DNA of 64,000 bases from Companilactobacillus versmoldensis DSM 14857 = KCTC 3814. GTDB taxonomy: Bacteria; Bacillota; Bacilli; Lactobacillales; Lactobacillaceae. The position numbers were made by a program, and so were the translations under genes. Positions 45,438-52,774 of the stretch are shown piece after piece. The notes under the pieces are model-generated. The model was given only the letters and a program-made list of their open reading frames with translations, was not told the DNA's origin and did not search any database. The stretch is taken from contig NZ_AZFA01000002.1 in the NCBI RefSeq assembly GCF_001434295.1, positions 124,001-188,000 of the forward strand. Reading direction: 5' to 3'. How positions within the stretch are numbered: the first letter of the stretch is position 1; the number at the start of each line of letters is the position of its first letter.

Positions 45438-47102
45438 CTAAACATCGGTTGGATTGATTGCCATTGGAATATCGATGATCTTCTTCCATAAGTCATCATC
45501 AATGTGATATCCAGTGCCAGGTCCGTTGTAATCATTTGTATTATTTACAGCTGAAATAACGTTCCAATCCTTATCGAAAATAGATGAGGTTTGTAAAAAG
45601 TCACCAGCAATTCTTTGTTGTAGCAGACTCAATACGGCTTGGGCAACATCAGTGAAACCACCGTTATATAGACCCTTGATAACGTCAACACCAGTTACTC
45701 CACGATCCATAAGGTCTTGAGCAGCTTTCATATCTTCAACCATGTTACGTTCAGGCATATCTTTGGAACTGAATGCATAAGTAGCAGCTTCAACTTCTTC
45801 GTCAGTGATCTCTGGAAGATCCAATGACTTAAAGACAGCCTGGAGTGCTTTAGCAGCTTTATTTCTGATCTTGATAATGTCAGCCTCTTTAACTGGAACC
45901 AAACCACCATTAACTTTTAGATCACGTTGCATAGCGTAGTAATCATCGTAGTCAGTAGCATCAAAGTTTGAACCAGCAAAAGTATTATCATAGTTTGGAA
46001 CTGTTGAATAACCTGATGAAATATAGTCAGTACCAGAAATAAATTGACCGACCATTCTTTCAGTTCTACGAATATCTGAATGTGAAAATGACTGGTCATT
46101 ACCAGAAGCACATTCAATATCCATAGCCATACATAATAGGTTTTCACCAAGAACTTCACGCAGTCCTGAAGGAACAGCACCGGGGATACCAATACAACTT
46201 ACGGCACCATTTTGTAGTCCTTGAACACCACAGCCCTTAGTGATGAAAATACAACGAGCTTCAAGGTAAAGCATTGATTTACCTTCGGCATAACCCATCA
46301 TAACTTCTGAACCTGAACCAGATGTGAAACGCATCTTCAATCCACGGGATGCATAACATGAAGCTAAGAATCCTTTAGACCAAGGTGTATCATCACCATC
46401 TGTAAATACTTGTTCAGTACCATAAACGGAAATAGTTTCGGCATAAGCAGTGAAACCACGCATACCTAGACTCAATTCCTCAGCTTCCTCAACAGAACAC
46501 TGAGTCAGAACTCCGGGACGACCAGTTTGAGCACCAACCATAATTGAAATGGCATTCAATGGAGCGTAACGAGCAACGGCAGTTGTTGTTTCTTGTTCAG
46601 GAAAGCCTCTTAATGCGGCATCAGCAGCATCAGCAGCAATCAAAACAGGATTATCACGAATGTTAGTAACGTGACCTTGAGTTGCCGGTGTCTTTCTTGG
46701 ACGCATCTTTTGAGTAGCCATCATCATTTCAACGAAATTCAATTGACAAATAACTTCGGCTGCTTTGGCAGGTGTGAATCCTGTAGTAATAGGGATGATC
46801 TTGTCACGGGTAACATTAGGATCGCAAAGCATGTTGGCGATTTTTTGAGAATCCATAGCAAGAACTTTTTCTGTTGTGTCAAGATTGATTGAATGCTTAG
46901 CAATGAAGCTGTCGATCAAATCGAAATCTTCTTTCTTCTTACCATCAAGTTCAACAATCTCACCATTTTCAATTTTGACGCTAGGTTTTGGATCAATCGG
47001 TCCGTCCATTGCAACGAAACCTTCTTCAGGCCATTCGTCGACGAAACCATCTTCGTGAACTGGTCTTTTCTCCAAGACCTCAAATCTCTTTTGTCTCTTC
47101 AA
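45438..47102 (-). CDS. pduC: Adenosylcobalamin-dependent diol/glycerol dehydratase large subunit
   Basis: Alpha subunit, 554 residues, which converts 1,2-propanediol to propionaldehyde or glycerol to 3-hydroxypropionaldehyde. It carries the radical active site in a TIM barrel; QETTTAVARYAPLNA, GFTAYAETISVYG and ECASGNDQSFSHSD are conserved. The start is placed at TTG 47102, which has AGGTGG five bases upstream and matches the beginning of homologues (KRQKRFEVLEKRPV). An ATG 24 bases upstream has no ribosome-binding site. Confidence 0.97.
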   Translation of the reverse strand: MKRQKRFEVLEKRPVHEDGFVDEWPEEGFVAMDGPIDPKPSVKIENGEIVELDGKKKEDFDLIDSFIAKHSINLDTTEKVLAMDSQKIANMLCDPNVTRDKIIPITTGFTPAKAAEVICQLNFVEMMMATQKMRPRKTPATQGHVTNIRDNPVLIAADAADAALRGFPEQETTTAVARYAPLNAISIMVGAQTGRPGVLTQCSVEEAEELSLGMRGFTAYAETISVYGTEQVFTDGDDTPWSKGFLASCYASRGLKMRFTSGSGSEVMMGYAEGKSMLYLEARCIFITKGCGVQGLQNGAVSCIGIPGAVPSGLREVLGENLLCMAMDIECASGNDQSFSHSDIRRTERMVGQFISGTDYISSGYSTVPNYDNTFAGSNFDATDYDDYYAMQRDLKVNGGLVPVKEADIIKIRNKAAKALQAVFKSLDLPEITDEEVEAATYAFSSKDMPERNMVEDMKAAQDLMDRGVTGVDVIKGLYNGGFTDVAQAVLSLLQQRIAGDFLQTSSIFDKDWNVISAVNNTNDYNGPGTGYHIDDDLWKKIIDIPMAINPTDV

Positions 47103-47138
47103 ACTATCCACCTCATATCTGGACATATTTTTTTATTA

Positions 47139-47942
47139 TTAAATGTATGAAGGATAATCATTTGTTGGTGTACCACCGAGCTGACTTAATAATTTAAGTC
47201 CAACTTCTCTGGCGGAAAGAACTGCTTGTCTAACAGCTCCGGACTCACCTGAAATGTGTAAAATACCCTCGTTTGAAAAACTTGTTCCATGAGCTGGTGA
47301 TGCAAATGAAAGTGCTTCAACATTAGCAGCTTTCAAAGCAACATCAGCCATTACGACACCAATACCTGAAGGGGCTCCAGCAATCAAGCCATAAGCTTTT
47401 CCTTCAGGGGCTCCAAAGGCTAGATTGCAAGCTTGACTTGCTCTAGCTGTATATTGCAACTCCAAGTGTCCTGCATCAGTGTTGTAAACATCTCCGAAAT
47501 GCTTAGGCACATTCTCTAAACCAATATGAACGGCTTGTCTGACATCAGAAACGTCATCACCACCGATAATGATTAAAGAACCATGTCCGGCACCCATCTT
47601 TGTATCACGAGGCATTTGAACACTGATTGCTTCTGTATTAGTACCCTTGACAGCTTCATCCATTGATAAGATTTGTGGACCAGCACCAGTTCTGGCTGAT
47701 AATAGTCCGATTGAACGATATGGATGATCGACATGTAGATTCTTCAGTAATTCAGGATCTACGTTGGCGATTGCCATCCCAATCGTGTCACCAATGGGAG
47801 CTGTACCAATAAATTCTGTAACTCCATTAATAGATGAACTCAAGCGACTCACACCTACTTTCTGTTTGTTATCAACTACATTATTTTTTAGGACCTGAGT
47901 TAGAACTTTTTGAACTAATTCATTTTCATCAGGCGTCTGCAT
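47139..47942 (-). CDS. pduB: Microcompartment trimeric shell protein PduB
   Basis: Tandem-BMC protein of 267 residues forming trimers. An N-terminal extension (ENELVQKVLTQVLKNNVV) resembles the segment known in Salmonella to tether the lumen enzymes to the shell. Two permuted BMC halves follow, with GTAPIGDTIGMAIAN near 45 and HISGESGAVRQAVLSARE near 240. Confidence 0.94.
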   Translation of the reverse strand: MQTPDENELVQKVLTQVLKNNVVDNKQKVGVSRLSSSINGVTEFIGTAPIGDTIGMAIANVDPELLKNLHVDHPYRSIGLLSARTGAGPQILSMDEAVKGTNTEAISVQMPRDTKMGAGHGSLIIIGGDDVSDVRQAVHIGLENVPKHFGDVYNTDAGHLELQYTARASQACNLAFGAPEGKAYGLIAGAPSGIGVVMADVALKAANVEALSFASPAHGTSFSNEGILHISGESGAVRQAVLSAREVGLKLLSQLGGTPTNDYPSYI

Positions 47943-47951
47943 CAGTTAAAC

Positions 47952-48239
47952 CTACTTCTTACCAGTTTCTAATGCGATCAGCTTATCAACGTCTTCGTGT
48001 GGTCTTGGGATTACGTAATTTGATGTAACCTCACCAATGTTTTCAGCGGCTGAAACACCTGCATCAACAGATGCATTGACCGCACCAACATCACCACGGA
48101 CCATGATAGTAACCAATCCATGTCCAACTTTTTGTTCACCAACTAGTGTTACATTGGCTGCTTTCAACATAGCGTCCGCTGCTTCAATAGCCGGAACTAG
48201 TCCTCTCGTTTCTACCAAACCTAAGGCTTCGAGTGCCAT
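47952..48239 (-). CDS. pduA: Microcompartment hexamer shell protein PduA
   Basis: First gene of the pdu operon, 95 residues, canonical BMC domain: [35 protein letters not shown] and [13 protein letters not shown] 48239 has GGAGG eight bases upstream; the open frame extends 15 bases further but not plausibly. Closely similar to PduJ. Confidence 0.96.
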   Translation of the reverse strand: MALEALGLVETRGLVPAIEAADAMLKAANVTLVGEQKVGHGLVTIMVRGDVGAVNASVDAGVSAAENIGEVTSNYVIPRPHEDVDKLIALETGKK

Positions 48240-48278
48240 AATTAGTACCTCCATTAATTAAAAATTGAATACGTTCTC

Positions 48279-48307
48279 AGTATAAAAGAGTTTTTCCGAA
48301 AAAGTTG
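48279..48307 (-). promoter_or_regulatory. Probable pdu operon promoter
   Basis: On the minus strand TATACT (48284-48279) is a good -10 box, 40 bases ahead of the pduA start. At 17-bp spacing the -35 position reads CAACTT, a poor match to TTGACA, which suggests that an activator is needed. The -35 overlaps the Rex-type operator. Confidence 0.5.
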
Positions 48308-48322
48308 TTAATTTTTTAACAA
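48305..48322. promoter_or_regulatory. Rex-type operator TTGTTAA-N4-TTAACAA
   Basis: Perfect 18-bp inverted repeat with 7-base half-sites, equal to the known Firmicutes/Clostridia consensus for the NADH-sensing repressor Rex. It overlaps the presumed -35 of the pdu promoter. High NADH would relieve repression and raise PduQ and the rest of the operon. Confidence 0.7.
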
Positions 48323-48376
48323 TGCCACAATATTGAAATTTGCTATTTTTTGTCATTCACAAGCGATATGCGGTCA

Positions 48377-48390
48377 TGAGAGCGATTTCA
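48377..48390. promoter_or_regulatory. cre-like catabolite-responsive element
   Basis: TGAGAGCGATTTCA differs at one position from the CcpA site consensus TGWAANCGNTNWCA. It is about 95 bases upstream of the pdu -10 box, so CcpA could either activate pdu or act on the divergent operon. Confidence 0.45.
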
Positions 48391-48391
48391 A

Positions 48392-48406
48392 GCGTGATTT
48401 TCACGC
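48392..48406. repeat. Palindrome GCGTGA-N3-TCACGC
   Basis: Perfect 6-bp inverted repeat with AT centre, adjoining the cre-like site in the divergent promoter region. It is GC-rich against an AT-rich background and lacks a T-run, so an operator is more likely than a terminator. The regulator is not identified. Confidence 0.5.
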
Positions 48407-48629
48407 ATTTCACATATGAGCGGATAGTCTAATTCAGCAAGAAAATGAAAACCCTTGCAAAAATATTGTTTTTTTCACTTTTTTGTTGTTTTTATAAAAT
48501 AAAGCCTTTTATTTCAATGCTTTCAGCAAGTCCTTAAAATTTAACTATTCCAAATATTGATAAATCAATTCAAAAATGCAACACTAACTATATATATGTG
48601 AAGTGACAAACAAATTAGGAGTGATCAGA

Positions 48630-49196
48630 TTGACAATGAAGGTAGTAGCTCTCTGTGGTAGCAGTAAACCAGGTTCGTATAATCAATATTTAGTTGAATA
48701 CCTTCGCAAGAAGTACATCAACGAGATGAACTTACAGGTTTTGCAAATCGATGACTTACCTTTTCTTAAGTTCATGAAATACGAAGATCTACCTTCTAAA
48801 GTTAGATATCTCTGCTCTAGCGTTCAATCAGCCGATGCAATGGTTATCGCCACTCCTGAGATCAATCACGGCATGACTGCAAATATAAAGAATGCCATTG
48901 ATTGGTGTTCAATGTACCCACGACTTTTATTTCATAAACCAATTATGTTGATGGGCGCTTCGACCGGTCCATTAGGAACTGTTCGTGCCCAAATGCAATT
49001 AAGACAAGTATTAGAGTCTCCACAAATAAATGCCAAAGTCACTCGAGGAGTCGAATGTCTGGTAACTAATGCGGCCGATCGATTTGACGAAAAGGGTAAT
49101 TTGAACTCCCAAAAATCGATCGACATTATGGAGCAACAATTTAATGAATTTAAGCAATTGATCAAAGAAAGAAATCAGGAGTTAGCCCATGAATGA
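48630..49196 (+). CDS. NADPH-dependent FMN reductase family protein
   Basis: A flavodoxin-fold flavin reductase of about 188 residues. The phosphate loop is CGSSKPGSYN near the start, and ATPEINHGMTANIKNAIDWC (about 75-95) is the conserved flavin-binding segment of this family. TTG 48630 has AGGAG eight bases upstream; ATG 48636 is the alternative. It is the first gene of a plus-strand operon divergent from pdu and overlaps the following PduU-type gene by eight bases. No PduS cobalamin reductase is encoded here, so reduction of flavin for cob(II)alamin reduction is a plausible but unproven role. Confidence 0.85.
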   Translation: MTMKVVALCGSSKPGSYNQYLVEYLRKKYINEMNLQVLQIDDLPFLKFMKYEDLPSKVRYLCSSVQSADAMVIATPEINHGMTANIKNAIDWCSMYPRLLFHKPIMLMGASTGPLGTVRAQMQLRQVLESPQINAKVTRGVECLVTNAADRFDEKGNLNSQKSIDIMEQQFNEFKQLIKERNQELAHE

Positions 49197-49539
49197 TGAA
49201 GAGTTCCCAGAAAGAATCATCCAGGAATACGTTCCTGGTAAACAGATAACTTTAGCTCATATTATTGCCAATCCTAATCCGGATCTATATGAAAAATTGG
49301 GTGTTTTAAATACAACTGACCCGATTGGTATCATCACTTTGACCCCTGCCGAAGCAACAATCATTGCTGGTGACATTGCTATTAAGTCTGGTGATATCCA
49401 GATAGCCTTTTTGGATCGTTTCAGTGGATCATTATTTATTGTCGGTCGGATCGACGATCTGAAAACTTCTTTGCAAACAGTGCTTGATTACTTTGAAAAA
49501 CGGCTGAAATTTAGTGTTACAATGATTACACGCAGTTAA
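49189..49539 (+). CDS. Second PduU/EutS-type microcompartment shell protein
   Basis: A 116-residue paralogue of PduU (34465-34815) with the same VPGKQITLAHIIA entry, IGIITLTPAEATII, FLDRFSGS and ITRS end; by eye about half the residues are shared. It has the permuted BMC fold that forms hexamers with an N-terminal beta-barrel. It is encoded away from the main pdu operon, overlapping the FMN reductase gene, so it may be expressed on different terms or associate with that enzyme. Confidence 0.9.
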   Translation: MNDEEFPERIIQEYVPGKQITLAHIIANPNPDLYEKLGVLNTTDPIGIITLTPAEATIIAGDIAIKSGDIQIAFLDRFSGSLFIVGRIDDLKTSLQTVLDYFEKRLKFSVTMITRS

Positions 49540-49558
49540 TAAATTTGAGGGGGAAATT

Positions 49559-49939
49559 ATGAAAAAACTAGCTTCGTTACTAGTTGCGTTATTGTTATTG
49601 ATCGGAGTAGCCACTCCAGCAACCACAGCTCAGGCTAAGAGTAAGAAGAGCAATAATATCAAAGTTACTTATGTTTTGAAGAAAAATAAGAAACAGATTG
49701 CTAAAAAGAAAATTACTCTAAAGAAAAATTCATCTGTTATGAAAGGTCTTAAAAAAGGTTGGAAAGTATCTGAAAAAGATGGTTTCATTACTAAGATCGA
49801 CGGCCACAAACAGAATGATAAGAAGAAGATCTATTGGACATATACTGTTAACAAGAAAACAGTTAATGTTGGTGCCAACAAGAAAAAGCTTCATAACAAA
49901 GACCACGTTCAATTTAAACTTTCAAAATATGAAGGATAA
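49559..49939 (+). CDS. Secreted DUF4430 (transcobalamin C-terminal-like) protein
   Basis: A 126-residue exported protein. A signal peptide (KK, a leucine-rich core, then TAQA) probably ends after residue 26, and there is no lipobox or LPXTG. The mature part is very basic, with about 30 lysines. The C-terminal half shows the DUF4430 pattern: GFITKIDG near 75, YWTYTVN near 92, VGANKKKLHNKDHVQFKL to the end. This domain family is related to the C-terminal domain of transcobalamin/intrinsic factor. GAGGGGG precedes the ATG, and only 19 bases separate it from the PduU paralogue, so it is in the same operon. Extracellular corrinoid capture is a reasonable hypothesis. Confidence 0.82.
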   Translation: MKKLASLLVALLLLIGVATPATTAQAKSKKSNNIKVTYVLKKNKKQIAKKKITLKKNSSVMKGLKKGWKVSEKDGFITKIDGHKQNDKKKIYWTYTVNKKTVNVGANKKKLHNKDHVQFKLSKYEG

Positions 49940-49942
49940 TAA

Positions 49943-49978
49943 AAATCGCCTCATGATCAACTGATCATGAGGCGATTT
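49943..49978. terminator. Bidirectional terminator
   Basis: Perfect 17-bp stem AAATCGCCTCATGATCA / TGATCATGAGGCGATTT with a two-base loop and A/T tails on both sides. It separates the convergent DUF4430 operon and NCS2 permease gene. Confidence 0.88.
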
Positions 49979-49997
49979 ATTTATATCTGATTATTAA

Positions 49998-51341
49998 TTA
50001 TTTAGGTAAAACGTTGATTACATATAATAGCAATAGAAAGACAAAAAATAAAATATACATTACTGGATTGACTTCTTTATGTCTGCCAGCTGCAATCATC
50101 GTGATTGGATAAGCAATAAATCCGAAGGCAATACCATAAGAAATATTGTATGTAAGTGGCATACCAACGATCGTAAGGAAAGCTGGCATGGCAATTTCGA
50201 ATTTTTCCCAATCAATATACTTCATCGATTGAGCCATTAAAATACCGACAATGATCAATACTGGAGCCGTAACATTAGTCGTTACCACTGCTAGTAATGG
50301 TGAGAAAAACATTGATAGTGCAAACATACCACCTACTACCAATGCCGTAAGTCCTGTACGACCACCAATAGCAATTCCGGCTGACGACTCAACAAACGCA
50401 GCCGTTGGTGTTGTTCCCATAAAGGCACCACCTAACATTGAAACAGAGTCTGCCATCAGTGCTCGACCGATCCGGGGCATTTTATTATTTTTCATGAATC
50501 CAGCTTGTTCAGCAAGGCCAATCATAGTCCCGGCTGTATCGAAGAAAGCAACTAATAAGAAAATCAAAACAACTGCCCACAATTGTGGCTGTTTGATATC
50601 TCCTAAGTGTGCCACAGCAACACCAAAAGTCGGTTTCAAACTAGGAATCGTTGAAATGATCTTATCTGGTAATGGAATAAGCTTCGTTACCAAGCCAAGG
50701 ATCGTAGTTAAGATCATTCCAATAAAGATTGAACCAGGAATCTTCCGAGCCATTAAAATACCGGTCACAATCAAACCAAAGATAGTTAACCAAGTACCAG
50801 CAACGGTAAATGAACCCATCGTTACTAACGTGGACTTGCTGGCAACGATCAAGCCACCGCCCTTTAATCCTACAAAGGCGATAAATAATCCGATACCAGA
50901 CGCCACAGCTAGTTTTAAATCGTGGGGAATCGCGTCGATAACAATCTCACGAATTTTCAAGACCGAGATTATCAAGAAGATGACACTAGATACTAAGACA
51001 CCTGCCATCGCTGTTTGCCACGGAATACCCATGGCCAAGACGACTGAATAAGTGAAGAATGCATTGTCACCAAGTCCGGGGGCAATTGCGATTGGATAAT
51101 TTGCTAATAATGCCATTAAAACTGAACCTAAGATTGCTGACAAGGCGGTCGCTGTAAAAACGGCTCCTTTGTCCATGCCGGCAGTCCCTAAAACTTGCGG
51201 ATTGACAAATAAAATATATGCCATTGACACAAAGGTCGTTAAACCTGCTAAGACCTCACGCTTTACCGTTGTCTTCTGTTCATTCAAATGGAACAGACGC
51301 TCGATAAAACTGAGATCTTTTTTGTTATTCGATAAATCCAA
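49998..51341 (-). CDS. NCS2/AzgA-type purine (adenine, guanine, hypoxanthine) permease
   Basis: Membrane transporter of about 447 residues with many hydrophobic helices. FVSMAYILFVNPQVLG near the N-terminus, PGLGDNAFFTY and FVESSAGIAIGGRTGL near 335 are typical of the AzgA-like subgroup (PbuG/PbuO). Translation likely starts at TTG 51341, which follows AAGGGG at nine bases. It faces a broken adenine/adenosine deaminase gene; a PurBox-like site lies between them. Confidence 0.92.
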   Translation of the reverse strand: MDLSNNKKDLSFIERLFHLNEQKTTVKREVLAGLTTFVSMAYILFVNPQVLGTAGMDKGAVFTATALSAILGSVLMALLANYPIAIAPGLGDNAFFTYSVVLAMGIPWQTAMAGVLVSSVIFLIISVLKIREIVIDAIPHDLKLAVASGIGLFIAFVGLKGGGLIVASKSTLVTMGSFTVAGTWLTIFGLIVTGILMARKIPGSIFIGMILTTILGLVTKLIPLPDKIISTIPSLKPTFGVAVAHLGDIKQPQLWAVVLIFLLVAFFDTAGTMIGLAEQAGFMKNNKMPRIGRALMADSVSMLGGAFMGTTPTAAFVESSAGIAIGGRTGLTALVVGGMFALSMFFSPLLAVVTTNVTAPVLIIVGILMAQSMKYIDWEKFEIAMPAFLTIVGMPLTYNISYGIAFGFIAYPITMIAAGRHKEVNPVMYILFFVFLLLLYVINVLPK

Positions 51342-51443
51342 AATAATTCGCCCCTTAAATATTACTTTTTGAATAACCACATTATGACAAAGGTATATAA
51401 ATTATGCAAGAAAAACAGAAACAATAGACATAAAAAATTAAAT

Positions 51444-51456
51444 ATTGTTCGTGAAT
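51444..51456 (-). promoter_or_regulatory. PurBox-like sequence
   Basis: On the minus strand ATTCACGAACAAT matches the PurR box AWWWCCGAACWWT at 11 of 13 positions, including the CGAAC core. It is in the divergent region between the purine permease and the deaminase pseudogene. No purine riboswitch core was recognised there. Confidence 0.35.
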
Positions 51457-51549
51457 ATAGTTTTTTTTGTAATCTTAGGGCTTGTCTTTTTATATAAAAA
51501 GTTTTAAAGTGTTTGCAACAAATCGGTTTAGAGTCTGGAGAATAATACA

Positions 51550-52580
51550 ATGTTACCAAAAAAAAAGTTTCACAAGAATTTATTCAAGGTTTGCCAAAGT
51601 CCGAACTTCACGTTCATATAGAAGGAACCCTTGATCCGAAGCTAAAACTTAAATTAGCTCAAAGAAACAACGTCGATATTGGGCAGGAAACTGTCGAAGA
51701 TATCGAAGAAACTTATCATTATTATTCCCTAGCGTCATTTCTAGCAGTCTAATATCCAGGAATGGACGTTTTACTGACTGAAGAAGATTTTTATGAATTA
51801 GCAATGGAATACTTGAAAAAAGCTCATCAAAATAATGTTGCCCATGTGGAAATGTTTTTTGACCCTCAAGCTCACCTAGTACGAGGCATCCCCTTAGATT
51901 TTGTTATCAATGGACTTTATCGGGCCTGTATCGATGCACGAGCCTTCAACGTTGATGCGCACCTGATCATGTGTTTTTTGCGTGACTTGTCTGCCCATTC
52001 AGCTAGCCAATTATTGGATATGGCACGACCTTTCAGAAATAAGATTCTCGGTATTGGTCTCGATTCTGACGAACATCACAATCCACCATTAAAATTTCTG
52101 CAGCCATTCGCTAAAGCTGTAGATGAAGGCTATCATATCACAATGCATGCTGATGTTGACCAAGTCGATTCGATCGACCACATCAAGCAAGCTTTGGAGA
52201 TTATCAACGTTGAACGGCTCGATCACGGTACTAACATAGTTGAAGACCCTGATTTGGTCGACTGGGTCAAACAACTACATCTTGGCTTGACCTCCTGCCC
52301 ACTATCCAATGAATTGATCACAGATGACGATCTCAAAGGAGACGAGATACTTGATCTGCTCGATGAAGGTGTAAAAGTTTCAATCAATTCCGACGACCCG
52401 GCTTATTTCGGCGGTTATATTTCTGATAATTACACTGCTCTCGCCCAAGAATACCGCGTCACTCCTGAACAAATCGTCCAACTAGCTAAGAATTCATTCG
52501 AAACAGCTTGGATCAGTCCCACTCAAAAAGAAACTTATCTACGAGCAATTGACGATTATGTCGTCAACTTCAATGAATAA
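51550..52580 (+). pseudogene. Broken adenine/adenosine deaminase
   Basis: Reading across two lesions restores a full deaminase of about 343 residues. The start ATG at 51550 follows CTGGAG. The A9 run at 51558-51566 shifts the frame; one more A would continue into QEFIQGLPKSELHVHIEGTL, which carries the metal-binding HxH. In that frame a TAA at 51750-51752 replaces the first Tyr of an expected AVYYPGM segment. From there the frame is open to 52580, with GLDSDEHHNPP, MHADVDQ and SINSDDPAYFGGY motifs. The HIEGTL and DPAYFGGY motifs fit the adenine deaminase branch. A shorter product could start at ATG 51762 but would lack the HxH metal ligands. The usual HAGEE motif reads HADVD here. Confidence 0.88.
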
Positions 52581-52630
52581 ATAAAATATGTTATTTGTAT
52601 CCATCCTCCCAAGAAACATATATGCGAAAT

Positions 52631-52661
52631 GAATCACCTGTATTATGGTGGTTCATTTTTT
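52631..52661 (+). terminator. Terminator after the deaminase pseudogene
   Basis: GAATCACC-TGTATTAT-GGTGGTTC forms an 8-bp stem with one G-T pair, followed by ATTTTTTG. Confidence 0.75.
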
Positions 52662-52731
52662 GTTGCAGCAAAATTTTTGCAATAGTATCATTTACATAAT
52701 TAACAATTATTATTGATTCTGTTGTAGTCTG

Positions 52732-52767
52732 ACTCCTTTCTGCCAGTAAACTGCTCAGATAAGGAGT
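52732..52767 (+). promoter_or_regulatory. Hairpin that would mask the MATE ribosome-binding site
   Basis: ACTCCTTTCTG (52732-52742) can pair with CAGATAAGGAGT (52756-52767) with one bulged base. The inner CAGT/ACTG pair extends the stem. The 3' arm contains the AAGGAG ribosome-binding site of the MATE gene. This suggests translational control, or a DNA operator of the same symmetry. Confidence 0.5.
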
Positions 52768-52774
52768 GAAGATT

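Larger units (their letters stand above)
48240..48629. promoter_or_regulatory. Divergent regulatory region between pduA and the FMN reductase operon
   Basis: About 390 bases without a gene. It contains the pdu promoter, a perfect Rex-type dyad (48305-48322), a cre-like site (48377-48390) and a 15-bp palindrome (48392-48406). The half nearer the FMN reductase is AT-rich with a small TTGAT-AA-ATCAA repeat (48557-48568); no convincing plus-strand -35/-10 pair was found. Confidence 0.6.

Noticed and set aside
45917-46192. Other-frame open frames within pduC
   Set aside because: They overlap a highly conserved enzyme and have no start context of their own.
48444-48457. Second cre candidate TGAAAACCCTTGCA
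   Set aside because: Two mismatches to the consensus, one in the central CG, make it weaker than the site at 48377-48390.
48557-48568. Small inverted repeat TTGAT-AA-ATCAA near the FMN reductase start
   Set aside because: Too short and AT-rich to assign; such repeats arise by chance in this spacer.
50251-51051. A 266-codon plus-strand open frame opposite the purine permease
   Set aside because: It is the antisense shadow of conserved membrane-protein codons; the permease on the minus strand fully explains the region.
51342-51549. Possible purine riboswitch in front of the NCS2 permease
   Set aside because: The conserved loop sequences of purine aptamers are not seen; only a PurBox-like motif was found.
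51762-52580. Intact shorter deaminase starting at ATG 51762
   Set aside because: It would lack the N-terminal metal-binding HxH motif, and the upstream sequence clearly encodes the missing part in broken frames, so a pseudogene is the better reading.
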